Counted from the stretch's first letter, positions 8,280 to 17,165 are shown. The stretch: 38,268 bases of DNA from Clostridia bacterium (GCA_017937865.1 JAGBCU010000061.1:1-38268), one strand, 5' to 3'. A program made the numbers and translations. Notes: generated from the sequence alone by a model not told the origin.

Positions 8280-8314
8280 AACTTAGAAGCTCGATTGAAC
8301 TTCTAAGTTTTTTT
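8280..8314 (+). terminator. Bidirectional terminator between ttcA and htrA
   Basis: A 10-bp stem AACTTAGAAG/CTTCTAAGTT has T residues downstream on the plus strand and an A-rich left flank, so it also works for the convergent protease gene on the minus strand. Confidence 0.88.
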
Positions 8315-8332
8315 GCGTTCATTTATCAATTA

Positions 8333-9898
8333 TCAATATCCGAAGTAGTGCTCAAAATAGCTGCTGAACGGGTCTTCCTGTTGCTGTTGCTGTTGTTGCT
8401 GTTGAGTGATGATTGTTTCGCCTTTATCTTCAACAAGCTTAACCGTTGCATCAAATTTATTTGCTACTCTTCCGCTATTATCAAGACGGCAAATGGTAAG
8501 AGTAATTGAATCTCCGACCTTTGCATTTTCAATAACCTCAAGAAGAATGTCAGTTGAATCGAGAGGAGTGCCGTTAACACCCGTAATGATATCACCAACC
8601 TGAACACCGTTATTAACAAGGTCGTTGTTTTCTGCAATAGCCGCAATAACAATTGAGCCGTAAGGAAGATTATTCTGCCATGCAATTGCAGAATACGTAT
8701 AGTCGCTTGCTACGGTGTAGTAAGAAATACCGAGCATAGGTCTGTTTGTTACGTAACCGTTTGCAACGATTTCGGTGTATATTTCAAGCATTGTATTTGA
8801 GGGAACAGAGAAGCCCATGCCTTCGTATTCTGTGCTTGATATTTTTGATGAGTTAAGACCTATAACCTGGCCAAATTCATTTACAAGAGCACCGCCGGAG
8901 TTACCGGGGTTAATGGCTGCTGTGTGCTGAATACAAGGAAGGTCGTAAGCACTTGCAGATGTTGAAATGGGTCTGTCAATGGCGCTGACCATACCGGGTG
9001 TGAAAGAACCGAAGAAAACAGTACCGCCGGGGTTACCGATTGCGTATACATTTTGACCAACCTTAAGATTGTCGGAGTTGCCGAAAACGGCAACCTTAAA
9101 TCCTGTTTTTTCAACTCTTAAAACACCGATGTCGGTTTTGGTATCAAAGCCGACAATTTCAGCATCTATTTCAGTTTCATCATTAAACTGCACTTGAACG
9201 CTTACGCCTGAATCTGAAATAACGTGAGCAGCAGTAATTATATAAGTGTAGGTGTTTATGTCATCTTCGCCTACAATAATACCTGAGCCTTCGCCAACCT
9301 TTTGATTCTGAGCGTAAACAATAACTCCTACGTTAACGTCTTTAACTGATTCGTAAATTTGCTCAGGAGTCATTTGTCCTTTACCTGAATATTCGTCAAA
9401 GGTAACAGGTGAATCTTCAACGTTAGGCTTCGCACCGCTTATTGTTGAATCGTCAGTTTTATCGTTTTGCTGTGTAGATGGTTTTTTAGCAGTGTCACCA
9501 TCAGCAAAAGCACTACCTATAGCTATTGAAGCAACAACAATGCAAATACAAATAAGCACAGCAAAGACTTTTTTACCTGTATTATTCTTTTTTTGTGATT
9601 TTGGGGGATAATAACCCATTTGAGAATATGATGGGTTAAACTGAGGGCCATTACCGTACCGGTTGTTTTCCTGATTATTATAACGGGGTGGCTCGGGTCT
9701 TTGGCTATATGCTCCTTGAGGCGCACCGTAAGGCGTTCCGTTGTAGGAATTATTTTGTTGAGGCTTAGGCTGATAGCTTTCGTATGCGCTTGAGCTTATA
9801 GGTGAATTATAAGGGGCGTTGTTTTCGTTAGCTTTAGGGGGAGCCTCGCTGCGATTTTCAGAATCGTTGTTTTGGGGTGTGTTGAAGATGTCGTCCAT
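8333..9898 (-). CDS. htrA: Membrane-anchored HtrA/DegP-type serine protease with PDZ domain
   Basis: HtrA proteases degrade or refold misfolded exported proteins outside the membrane. The 521-residue product has a cytoplasmic, disordered N-terminus rich in Asn, Gln, Pro and Tyr (1-107), one membrane helix (about 110-131), a trypsin-like domain and a PDZ domain (about 385-480). The catalytic triad is visible: His225 in ITAAHVI, Asp256 in TKTDIGVL and Ser334 in NPGNSGGALVN. The C-terminus carries a polyglutamine run followed by an aromatic tail ending HYFGY. The GGAGG site just upstream supports the ATG at 9898. It lies 36 bases downstream of a histidine kinase in an RR-HK-HtrA operon, the same functional pairing as CssRS with HtrA in Bacillus. 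The long N-terminal tail and polyQ end are unusual. Confidence 0.95.
   Translation of the reverse strand: MDDIFNTPQNNDSENRSEAPPKANENNAPYNSPISSSAYESYQPKPQQNNSYNGTPYGAPQGAYSQRPEPPRYNNQENNRYGNGPQFNPSYSQMGYYPPKSQKKNNTGKKVFAVLICICIVVASIAIGSAFADGDTAKKPSTQQNDKTDDSTISGAKPNVEDSPVTFDEYSGKGQMTPEQIYESVKDVNVGVIVYAQNQKVGEGSGIIVGEDDINTYTYIITAAHVISDSGVSVQVQFNDETEIDAEIVGFDTKTDIGVLRVEKTGFKVAVFGNSDNLKVGQNVYAIGNPGGTVFFGSFTPGMVSAIDRPISTSASAYDLPCIQHTAAINPGNSGGALVNEFGQVIGLNSSKISSTEYEGMGFSVPSNTMLEIYTEIVANGYVTNRPMLGISYYTVASDYTYSAIAWQNNLPYGSIVIAAIAENNDLVNNGVQVGDIITGVNGTPLDSTDILLEVIENAKVGDSITLTICRLDNSGRVANKFDATVKLVEDKGETIITQQQQQQQQQEDPFSSYFEHYFGY
8378..8404 (-). repeat. CAG/CAA trinucleotide tract coding polyglutamine
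   Basis: On the minus strand this is an uninterrupted run of CAA and CAG codons within the glutamine stretch close to the HtrA C-terminus. Its length may vary by slippage without shifting the frame. Confidence 0.85.
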
Positions 9899-9934
9899 AT
9901 TGTCCTCCGATACGAATATTGATAAATTAAATTA

Positions 9935-11410
9935 TTATTTGGGAAGTTTAACTGTGAAACGGGTGAAATTATCCGGTTCACTTTCTGCGGTTATTGTTCC
10001 GCCGTGAAGGTCTATTATACTTTTTATAAGGAAAAGACCTAAACCTGTACTTTTAACGTCAGTACTTCGTGATTGGTCAACTTTATAAAATCTTTCAAAA
10101 ACCTTGTCGATATCCTTTTTAGGAATACCTTTTCCTGAGTTTGTTATTGAAAAATAAATATAGTGCTTATCAGATGCGGCGTTTACGAGAATTTTACCGT
10201 TTTCATTAGTGAATTTAACTGCATTATCAACAAGGTTATAAACAACCTGGTCAAGCATTGCACTGTCACCGTGAACTAAAACCTTTGGTAAATCATCGAA
10301 ACCGCCAACAAAAATATTTTTCTTTGATATGAGCTGTTCGAAGCCTAAAAAGGTTGTTACAAGCTTTTCTGTTATATCAAACTGCTCAACTGTAAGCTCT
10401 ACGTTACCTGTTTCAATTTTTGATATATTGAGCATTGTTGTAACCATTCTTGAAAGTCGGTTTATTTCAGAAGCAACAATCTCTAGATAATATGACTGCT
10501 TTTCTTCGGGAATTGTACCGTCAAGTATGCCGTTTATAAAACCGCCTATAGTAGTCATAGGTGTTTTGAATTCGTGAGAAACGTTAGCAACAAAGCTTCT
10601 TCGTGAGTTTTCAAGCTGTTCAAGCGAGTTTGCCATTGAGTTGAATTTGATTATCAACTCTGATAGCTCATCTCTTGAATGGATTTCAGGCACTCTGTAT
10701 GAGAAATCTCCTGAGCTGTAGCACCTTGTAGCAGTTTCAAGGTTTCTTATAGGCTTTGCAATTCTGCCCGTAAGAATATACACGGCAATTGTAACAAGCA
10801 CAAGAGCGATAAAGGCTGCAAAAAGGAACATTTTAAATATGTTCATTAAATACGCTACAACCGTGTTTGAAAGAGGTGAGGCTGTAATTGCTGCACCTAC
10901 AAAAGTATCATTGGAAAAAATTGGCTCAATAGCTATAGAGTGAATGCTTTCGTAAACAGAGCCTAATGTAGAAAATTCAGATATACCGTGTCTTTTAACC
11001 TTTTCAATGTATGATAAAGGAATTTTCATATCCTTGTGTATTTCGCAATCCTCAGAGCTTAAACTAAAGCCTGACAGCGTTTCGGGGCAGGCAATAACAA
11101 CGCCTTCGTTGTTACAGATGTAAACGTCATTCCCCGAACAATCTGACATAATATCAAGAGTTTTTAAAACAACGAGAGTTGCACCCTCAGGATTATTTTT
11201 CGCAGTAGGGGAATTAAGTAAATCAGTCATTGTTGTAGCGATTTTTTTTGAATAAAGGGCGGTGTTGTCTATATTTTCTGTTCTCAAAAAATTCGTGACA
11301 AAAGCCATAAGAGCAACGCCGATTATAAAAAAGCTTACTAAAACAATTGCTGAAAAAATGCAGAAATACTTTAAAAAGAAAGTTCCTTTTTTTGAGTAAA
11401 AACGAGACAT
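9935..11410 (-). CDS. Membrane sensor histidine kinase
   Basis: This is the sensor of a two-component system. The 491-residue protein has a first membrane helix (about 16-38), an extracytoplasmic sensing domain of about 145 residues, probably of Cache/PAS type, and a second helix (about 187-213). A HAMP segment follows (about 213-265), then a HisKA dimerisation domain with phospho-acceptor His279 in SHEFKTPMT. The HATPase domain shows the N-box VYNLVDNAVKFT and the G-box region GKGIPKKDIDKVFERFY...STGLGLFL. It begins 12 bases after the response-regulator gene and is followed by htrA, so all three are one operon. By analogy with CssS or WalK it may sense envelope or secretion stress. The signal is unknown. 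The large sensor loop favours a periplasm-facing ligand over a membrane cue. Confidence 0.95.
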   Translation of the reverse strand: MSRFYSKKGTFFLKYFCIFSAIVLVSFFIIGVALMAFVTNFLRTENIDNTALYSKKIATTMTDLLNSPTAKNNPEGATLVVLKTLDIMSDCSGNDVYICNNEGVVIACPETLSGFSLSSEDCEIHKDMKIPLSYIEKVKRHGISEFSTLGSVYESIHSIAIEPIFSNDTFVGAAITASPLSNTVVAYLMNIFKMFLFAAFIALVLVTIAVYILTGRIAKPIRNLETATRCYSSGDFSYRVPEIHSRDELSELIIKFNSMANSLEQLENSRRSFVANVSHEFKTPMTTIGGFINGILDGTIPEEKQSYYLEIVASEINRLSRMVTTMLNISKIETGNVELTVEQFDITEKLVTTFLGFEQLISKKNIFVGGFDDLPKVLVHGDSAMLDQVVYNLVDNAVKFTNENGKILVNAASDKHYIYFSITNSGKGIPKKDIDKVFERFYKVDQSRSTDVKSTGLGLFLIKSIIDLHGGTITAESEPDNFTRFTVKLPK

Positions 11411-11422
11411 TTTATCACCGTA

Positions 11423-12115
11423 TTATTTGGTTTCAAATTTATATCCGACGCCCCAAACGGTCTTTAATTCCCATTTATCTGAAACGCCTTCAAGCTTTTC
11501 TCTTAAACGTTTAACGTGAACGTCAACAGTTCTTGAGTCACCGTAATACTCAAAGCCCCATACCTCGTCAAGAAGCTGATCTCTTGTGTAAACTCTGTTG
11601 GGGTTACTTGCAAGATGAAAAATAAGCTCTAACTCTTTCGGGGGAGTATCAATAGTTTTTCCGTCAACCTTAAGCTCATAATTTGTAAGATTAATCATAA
11701 GCTTATCAAAATTCACTTCTTTAATTGCATTTGACGCTTCGTTTTTGTTGCATGAACGTCTTAAAACAGCTTTTATACGGGCAACAACCTCTTTAGTTTC
11801 AAAGGGCTTTGCAATGTAATCGTCTGCGCCAAGCTCAAGACCTAAAACCTTGTCAAAGGTTTCTGTTTTAGCGGTAAGCATAATTATAGGTGTCTGAGAT
11901 GTTTTTCTTATTTCACGGCAAATCTGCCAACCATCCATACCCGGAAGCATAATATCAAGAAGAACAAGGTCGGGGTTTATGCTGTTAAACACGTTAATAG
12001 CATTTAAACCGTCGGTTACAACCTCGGCTTCAAAACCGTCTTTTTCAAGATAAAGTCTTAAAAGCTCGCAAATGTTGATGTCGTCATCTACGATAAGTAT
12101 TTTAGCATTAGACAT
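11423..12115 (-). CDS. OmpR/PhoB-family response regulator
   Basis: This 230-residue regulator has a receiver domain with acidic pocket Asp10-Asp12, phospho-acceptor Asp54 in LVLLDIMLPGMDG, Thr81 and Lys103 (IAKPF), plus a C-terminal winged-helix domain with the family motif VWGFEYYGDSRTVDVHVKRLREKL. It is the first gene of a minus-strand operon with a histidine kinase and an HtrA protease. A GGAGG site (complement of 12124-12128) sets the ATG, and a TATAAT -10 lies at 12150-12155. Two ATTGTAA repeats 10 bp apart lie further upstream, at 12204-12220, and could be its own binding site, because OmpR-family regulators bind direct repeats of 10-11 bp. The closest named analogues are CssR and WalR; which it resembles more cannot be settled from this sequence alone. 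Confidence 0.95.
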   Translation of the reverse strand: MSNAKILIVDDDINICELLRLYLEKDGFEAEVVTDGLNAINVFNSINPDLVLLDIMLPGMDGWQICREIRKTSQTPIIMLTAKTETFDKVLGLELGADDYIAKPFETKEVVARIKAVLRRSCNKNEASNAIKEVNFDKLMINLTNYELKVDGKTIDTPPKELELIFHLASNPNRVYTRDQLLDEVWGFEYYGDSRTVDVHVKRLREKLEGVSDKWELKTVWGVGYKFETK

Positions 12116-12149
12116 ATAAAACGCCTCCTGTTCTAATGTTTATATTTGT

Positions 12150-12155
12150 ATTATA
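12150..12155 (-). promoter_or_regulatory. -10 box of the two-component/htrA operon
   Basis: A perfect TATAAT lies on the minus strand 35 bases before the ATG of the response regulator. No good -35 is seen at 17 bases, which fits an activator-dependent promoter. Confidence 0.45.
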
Positions 12156-12203
12156 TACCATAATATTTTATTTTTTATGAACAATTTTTAAAATAAATTT
12201 AAT

Positions 12204-12220
12204 ATTGTAAAAAATTGTAA
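12204..12220 (-). promoter_or_regulatory. Direct repeats, possible response-regulator box
   Basis: ATTGTAA occurs at 12204-12210 and 12214-12220, so the same seven bases recur with a 10-bp period (TTACAAT on the minus strand). They lie about 50-65 bp upstream of the -10 of the two-component operon and touch the neighbouring terminator. Confidence 0.35.
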
Positions 12221-12250
12221 AAAAACGGCAGTTTCTCAACCACCGTTTTT
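12219..12250 (-). terminator. Terminator of the 626-residue surface protein gene
   Basis: On the minus strand CGGTGGTT pairs with AACTGCCG (two wobble pairs) around a GAGA loop, flanked by an A tract before and a long T run after. Confidence 0.8.
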
Positions 12251-12257
12251 TATTTTA

Positions 12258-14138
12258 TTAATAGTTTTTCTTTTTCTTGTTTTCTCTTTCAGCTTTTTTC
12301 GCACGCTTTGCTTTTTCTTTGTCGCGTCGTGCAATCATCTTTTCTGTTTCGGTTTTCTTGTTGCCCTTTTTAAGGACGATAATAATTGCCACAATTAAAA
12401 GCAAAATCACTACGGCTGAAACGATGATAATGATTTTTCTGTTTTCCGGATTAGTGAAGAATCCGCCGCCATCCTCCGTTGTAGGCTCGGTTGTAGGCTT
12501 CTTCGTAAGAACAACGGAAATTATACCGTCTTCACCTAAAACGTATTCATAACCGTCGGGTAAGGGCTCGTAAATAGCTTCGTTAACGACGTTGCCGTAT
12601 TGGTCAACAAGCTGTCCCTTATCGTTAAGAGAAAGAATTTCTTTAATAAGTGGGTTAGCTGAGTTATTAATGTCGTTTATGACGGGAAGCATATCAGGAC
12701 CCTGGATGATAATTCCGTCTGCGTTAGTGATAAACATTGTCGGTAGAGTAGAACCGTTTGAGCTATCGCTAAAGCTGATATTTGCAGTGGGCACGATGTT
12801 AGTAATATCGCTGTCGGGGGCAGTATCCTTACCCTGATAAATATTTAGTTTGTAAACTGTTCCTGAAAATGCACCGTTTGTGTTGTTCTCGCAAGAAATG
12901 TAAATAGTCTGTTTCTCGTCAGTTGTTAAAGGAATTACTTCGTAAGAGCTTCCCGGCACTTTATTATCATTAATGAAAATAGTAGTGCCATCAGGCTCAA
13001 TCGGTGTAGGATTTATTGAGATGTTAGGTCTTAAATAGTCAAGATAAATGTTGTATTCCGTAATATCGGAGTAAAATTCGTGTTTTAAATCAAAACGGTT
13101 TGTTCTTTTTCTTACTATATCAAAGCTTTGCTCGTATGTATAACGTGTTTGTGAAATGGTGATTTTAGCGTCCTCGTAAGCCATTCTTTGAAGAATGTAG
13201 AAGGGGATAATGTTATCTGTTGAAGCTTTTTTCAACGCACTTGGGTCTAAAGTAACACGGTACTGAGTGCCCAACATAGCGGTCAGATACTTTTGACGAA
13301 TTTCTTCGGTGGTAGCGGTTTCGGCATCTATTGCTATACCGTAATTTCTTATTGCCATAATTGCAACTCTTCTGTAAACCTCTTTTGGCGATATAGTAAC
13401 AACCTCAGCGGGTGAAACGTAGCCTGTAGTATAAAGTGTAATTAAAGAGGTGTAATAGATGTAATCATTAAGAGTAAGTATATCCTTGTTACCAAAATAT
13501 TTTTCAATAAAAGACCTTAAGTTTGATTCCTCACCTGAAAGGGCGATAAGATACATAACAACTGCCTCTTCAAGAGGTGTACCGTGAGGAATTTGCATAT
13601 GTTGACCCTTGTAAACGTAGTAAAGGTCGTTTTTCATCATGGCGTAAAGAGAGATAATCATAATCCTTTTCTCAGGGTCTTTTTCATCCTCGGGAGTTAC
13701 GATTATTCCGTTGTCTCTGAGCCACTGCGCCTTATCTTCTTCAGTAGAATCGGGGTCCGCGAAGAAAGATAAAACTCCGATTTGCTCGAGAAGATATAAA
13801 TAAGCAGCCCTTTGTGTATCCTCAGTAATGGTGTATAATTCAACGTACTCGGCTACTTGATTTTTAAAGTTGGGCGCATCCATATTGTAGGGATAGCTAC
13901 ATACGGGGATAAGCACCTCGGGGGAGGTTAAGCCCTCAACCGAAAGCATATCTTCTTTTACATCTAATTTTCTAAGCCATGAAAGGTCGTTTTGGTCATA
14001 TTTATATTGAGTTTGAACGCCGATATTAGTAGCGTCAATAGCGGGGGCAAAGGTAGCTGCCGATACAGCAGGCGAGAAAACCGTGAAACAAACAATAACA
14101 GCTATTAAAAGTGATGCTATTCTTAAGCTTTTTGCCAT
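12258..14138 (-). CDS. Large secreted, membrane-anchored protein with cadherin-like domain (unknown)
   Basis: I do not recognise the protein as a whole. The 626-residue product has a signal peptide (about 1-28, cleavage after PAVSA). A mostly alpha-helical region of about 320 residues follows, with many acidic and Tyr residues. Next is a beta-rich segment (about 355-440, with FINDNKVPGSSYEV) that resembles the cadherin-like beta-sandwich domain found in clostridial surface proteins. A Thr/Pro-rich linker (TKKPTTEPTTEDGGG) leads to one C-terminal membrane helix (about 567-589) and a very basic cytoplasmic tail rich in Lys, Arg and Glu. The N-terminal part would lie outside the cell. An AAAGGAG site supports the ATG. 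It has its own promoter and terminator and sits beside the two-component/HtrA operon. A role in surface attachment or wall assembly is a guess. Confidence 0.75.
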   Translation of the reverse strand: MAKSLRIASLLIAVIVCFTVFSPAVSAATFAPAIDATNIGVQTQYKYDQNDLSWLRKLDVKEDMLSVEGLTSPEVLIPVCSYPYNMDAPNFKNQVAEYVELYTITEDTQRAAYLYLLEQIGVLSFFADPDSTEEDKAQWLRDNGIIVTPEDEKDPEKRIMIISLYAMMKNDLYYVYKGQHMQIPHGTPLEEAVVMYLIALSGEESNLRSFIEKYFGNKDILTLNDYIYYTSLITLYTTGYVSPAEVVTISPKEVYRRVAIMAIRNYGIAIDAETATTEEIRQKYLTAMLGTQYRVTLDPSALKKASTDNIIPFYILQRMAYEDAKITISQTRYTYEQSFDIVRKRTNRFDLKHEFYSDITEYNIYLDYLRPNISINPTPIEPDGTTIFINDNKVPGSSYEVIPLTTDEKQTIYISCENNTNGAFSGTVYKLNIYQGKDTAPDSDITNIVPTANISFSDSSNGSTLPTMFITNADGIIIQGPDMLPVINDINNSANPLIKEILSLNDKGQLVDQYGNVVNEAIYEPLPDGYEYVLGEDGIISVVLTKKPTTEPTTEDGGGFFTNPENRKIIIIVSAVVILLLIVAIIIVLKKGNKKTETEKMIARRDKEKAKRAKKAERENKKKKNY

Positions 14139-14173
14139 ATTGCAACTCCTTTCGAAAAAATAATAAGCATAAA

Positions 14174-14202
14174 TTTATAATCCTAAAAATATTTTTTGTC
14201 AA
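14174..14202 (-). promoter_or_regulatory. Promoter of the 626-residue surface protein gene
   Basis: On the minus strand TTGACA (14197-14202) and TATAAA (14174-14179) are 17 bases apart. The TGA of the -35 box is also the stop codon of galM. Confidence 0.7.
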
Positions 14203-15248
14203 TCAACAACAGAAAAAGAGAAAACAGTTGTTGTTGAATATTTTTCACCTGCATCATAAATGCATTTGTGCCATTCAGGATGGTTAGGTGAATCGGGGAA
14301 AACCTGTGTTTCAAAGCAGAATGCACAACGCTTTGTCATAAGTACACCGTCTTTACCTGCAATTGTACCGTTAAGGAAATTGCCTGTGTAAAGTTGAACG
14401 CCGGGAAGATCTGTTTTAACCTCCATTTTTATACCGCTCTTGTCACCGATAGCTGAAGCGGCAAACTTAAGAGTGCCGTCAAAATCTTTAATACAGAAAT
14501 TGTGGTCAAAGCCGTTACCGTTTTTTATCTGGGGATGGTCGGCTTCGATATCTCTGCCGATTGTTTTAGGCTCAGTAAAATCAAAGGGAGTACCTTCAAC
14601 AGAGGGGAGCTCACCGGTAGGAATACTGATTTCATCAATAGGGGTATATCTGTCAGCGTTGATTGTAACAATATGGTTAAGAATATCTCCGCTATCAAAA
14701 CCGTTAAGGTTGAAATAAGCGTGGTTTGTAAGGTTGATAACAGTTTTTTTGTCTGAAACTGCCGAGTATTCTAAAACAAGCTCGTCGTTATCATTGAAGG
14801 TGTAAATAACCTGAACATCAACATTGCCGGGGAAACCCTCTTTACCGTCAGGGCTGTGATATGTAAATTTAACGGCATTATCACCTATAGCCTCGCCTTG
14901 CCATACGGCAGAGGAGTATTCACCGCCACCGTGAAGGCATGTAATACCGTTTTCGTTAAGAGTCACGTTGTATTCTTTTCCGTCAATAGTGAATTTTCCG
15001 TCTTTAATACGGTTTGCATACTGACCTACAACAACGCCTTGATAATCACCGCGTTCAACGTGACCTTCAAGAGAATCGTGACCTACTAATATATCGATAA
15101 GATTACCCTTTTTATCTTTTATAAAAAGCTTGTCAAGAGTAGCTCCTTTTTCAATAATCTGAGCTTTCAAGCCGTTTTTGTTTTCAATAACGAAAGCGGA
15201 AACCGGAATACCGTTCATTACACCGTATGCGGATTTTGTAACTGCCAT
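14199..15248 (-). CDS. galM: Aldose 1-epimerase (galactose mutarotase)
   Basis: The enzyme interconverts alpha and beta anomers of galactose or glucose, feeding the Leloir pathway. The frame is open further upstream, but I start at 15248 because a GGAGG site lies about 10 bases before this ATG, the product then has 349 residues as is typical, and the upstream extension has no family character. Motifs seen: QYANRI (77-82), LHGGG (105-109, His106), NLTNHAYFNL with likely catalytic His176, FDHNFCI (248-253), and FETQVFPDSPNHPEW with likely catalytic base Glu313. No other Leloir genes are adjacent. Its stop overlaps the promoter of the downstream surface-protein gene, and no terminator separates them, so some read-through is likely. 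Confidence 0.95.
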   Translation of the reverse strand: MAVTKSAYGVMNGIPVSAFVIENKNGLKAQIIEKGATLDKLFIKDKKGNLIDILVGHDSLEGHVERGDYQGVVVGQYANRIKDGKFTIDGKEYNVTLNENGITCLHGGGEYSSAVWQGEAIGDNAVKFTYHSPDGKEGFPGNVDVQVIYTFNDNDELVLEYSAVSDKKTVINLTNHAYFNLNGFDSGDILNHIVTINADRYTPIDEISIPTGELPSVEGTPFDFTEPKTIGRDIEADHPQIKNGNGFDHNFCIKDFDGTLKFAASAIGDKSGIKMEVKTDLPGVQLYTGNFLNGTIAGKDGVLMTKRCAFCFETQVFPDSPNHPEWHKCIYDAGEKYSTTTVFSFSVVD

Positions 15249-15296
15249 AAAATTTATACCTCCAAGGCAAAATAGAAGCCATAAAGACCTATAATA

Positions 15297-15325
15297 AATA
15301 TACAATTTTGCACCCTTAAAGTCAA
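15297..15325 (-). promoter_or_regulatory. Promoter of galM
   Basis: On the minus strand TTGACT (15320-15325) and TATATT (15297-15302) are 17 bases apart, about 50 bases before the chosen ATG. Its position supports that start over the longer upstream reading. Confidence 0.65.
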
Positions 15326-15408
15326 GAGATAAAGTAGCTAAAAAGCCTTGATTTCCATAAATTAACACTTTGTTTTTAATTAGTTTACACAAGGTTATTT
15401 TATACTCA

Positions 15409-15437
15409 TTGATTAAAGGTGCTTTTTGTGTTATTAT
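15409..15437 (+). promoter_or_regulatory. Promoter of the ftsW-pbp operon
   Basis: TTGATT at 15409-15414, 17 bases, TATTAT at 15432-15437. A second candidate -10, TATAAT at 15461-15466 with TTGTAT 18 bases before it, lies closer to the GTG. Confidence 0.5.
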
Positions 15438-15491
15438 TGTATAAGAGTTTTTATATGAAATATAATTTCCTGTAAAGAAAGGAGGCGTACC

Positions 15492-17165
15492 GTGAGCTTT
15501 ATTGATGCTTTATCACCGTTTTTCAGATACCTGATGTTAGCGATAGCTTTGTTTGTAACGGTGCGTCTTATTATTGCTCTTTTTTGCAAAAAGGTTACCG
15601 ACCCCGTAAGAGGTAAGCTTATTAATAATATAACCCAAGAAGCGATACCGCTTTACGACAGGGAAACCTCTTTGGGTAGAAATAAAAAATGTGACGTTGT
15701 ATTATCCTTTGATACTATTTCACGTCTGCATGCGGTAATAGCATACAGAAGCAAGGGCTTCGTTATTTTTGATACTTTTTCAAAATCGGGTATAGCGGTA
15801 AATAATCAAAAAATTGATGGTAAAAGCTATCTTAAAAACGGTGACGTTATAAATATGGGTGGTCTTGAATTTACCCTTGAAGAATCAAAATACAAATACA
15901 TCAAAGATAAAAGCGGAGCATTTGGAAAGCCCTCTTACGGTGTTATTCTCATACTTCTTGCTGTTTTCAACATTGTATCCTTATTATTGAATATCCGACC
16001 CGACGGCGAATACAATGTTCAGGTTGTATTAACGTATATTATTTTTATTGCAATGCAATGGCTTTACTATGTTTTTGCAAGCTTTGTTCTTAAAATATAT
16101 AATTTCGAGCTTGAAATGATAGGCTTTATGCTTACTTCAATCGGTCTTGCGATTATAGGAAGTATGTATCCGGGAGCTGTTTTAAAGCAATTTCTTGCGG
16201 TCGTTTTAGGTCTTGTCGGTTATTGCGTTTTATTAATAATTTTAAGATTTGTAAGTACTGTAAAGGTTATCAGATATATTTTGGCTGCCGGTGCTATCGG
16301 TATTCTTGCGGTAACTCTCGTTATAGCCGAACCAACAAACGGTGCTTTAAGCTGGCTTACAATAGGTGGCTTTTCAATTCAGCCATCTGAATTTGTAAAA
16401 ATAGCATTCATATTTGTCGGTGCAGCAACTCTTGAAAAGCTACAGTCCATAAGGCATCTTACAATGTACATTATTTTTGCCGCAATATGCGTAGGTGAGC
16501 TTTTTTTGATGTACGATTTCGGCACCGCACTAATTTTCTTCTTTGCTTTTATCGTAATTGCTTTTATGCGTTCAGGCGATACAAGAACAATAATGCTTAT
16601 TTGTATGGTTGCGGCTTTAGGTGCTGCTTTGATACTTATTTTCAGACCGTACGTTGCAAACCGATTTGCTACCTATCTTCATGTATGGGAATATATGGAT
16701 GAGGGCGGTTATCAGCAAACGAGAACGCTTATTTATTCGGTGAGTGGCGGTTTGTTCGGTTTAGGCTTAGGCAACGGTGAATTACGAAATATTTTTGCTG
16801 CAGCAGAGGATCTTGTTTTTGGTGTTGTATGCGAAGAATTCGGTATAATTATGGGCTTTTTGATTCCTATAGTTTATATTTGCGTGGTTATATTCGCAGT
16901 AATAAATGCTCCGAAAGCTAAATCAGCCTTTTATTCTATCGCAGGAATTGCTGCAAGCTCAATGATGCTTTTTCAGGGTATGTTGAGTATTTTCGGTATA
17001 ACTGATATTTTGCCTCTTACAGGTGTTACCTTGCCTTTTGTAAGCAAAGGCGGTTCAAGTATAATCAGTTGTTTTTGTTTACTTGCCTTTATTAAAGCAA
17101 TAGATACAAGAACGTATGCTTCCTTTAAGCCACAAATCCAACTGAAAAAGGGGGCAACTAAATGA
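15492..17165 (+). CDS. FHA-domain fused FtsW/RodA/SpoVE-family glycosyltransferase
   Basis: SEDS proteins polymerise peptidoglycan glycan strands from lipid II at the membrane, together with a class B PBP. This 557-residue protein has an extra N-terminal part: one membrane helix (about 13-32), then an FHA phosphothreonine-binding domain (about 42-130) with SLGRNKKCDVVLS, SRLHA (Ser77, His80) and a C-terminal NMGGLEFTL strand. About ten membrane helices follow, with SEDS motifs such as GGFSIQPSEFVKIAF, the extracytoplasmic YQQTRTLIYSVSGGLFGLGLGNGE loop, and GVTLPFVSKGGSS near the end. A GTG start is set by an AAAGGAGG site. The stop overlaps the start of the downstream PBP (ATGA), so the two are translationally coupled partners. 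The FHA part suggests control by a Ser/Thr kinase, but no kinase gene lies in this window. Confidence 0.93.
   Translation: MSFIDALSPFFRYLMLAIALFVTVRLIIALFCKKVTDPVRGKLINNITQEAIPLYDRETSLGRNKKCDVVLSFDTISRLHAVIAYRSKGFVIFDTFSKSGIAVNNQKIDGKSYLKNGDVINMGGLEFTLEESKYKYIKDKSGAFGKPSYGVILILLAVFNIVSLLLNIRPDGEYNVQVVLTYIIFIAMQWLYYVFASFVLKIYNFELEMIGFMLTSIGLAIIGSMYPGAVLKQFLAVVLGLVGYCVLLIILRFVSTVKVIRYILAAGAIGILAVTLVIAEPTNGALSWLTIGGFSIQPSEFVKIAFIFVGAATLEKLQSIRHLTMYIIFAAICVGELFLMYDFGTALIFFFAFIVIAFMRSGDTRTIMLICMVAALGAALILIFRPYVANRFATYLHVWEYMDEGGYQQTRTLIYSVSGGLFGLGLGNGELRNIFAAAEDLVFGVVCEEFGIIMGFLIPIVYICVVIFAVINAPKAKSAFYSIAGIAASSMMLFQGMLSIFGITDILPLTGVTLPFVSKGGSSIISCFCLLAFIKAIDTRTYASFKPQIQLKKGATK

Noticed and set aside
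15249..15392. N-terminal extension of galM
   Set aside because: It has no conserved residues, covers the galM promoter at 15297-15325, and a GGAGG site with an ATG at 15248 gives the normal 349-residue length.
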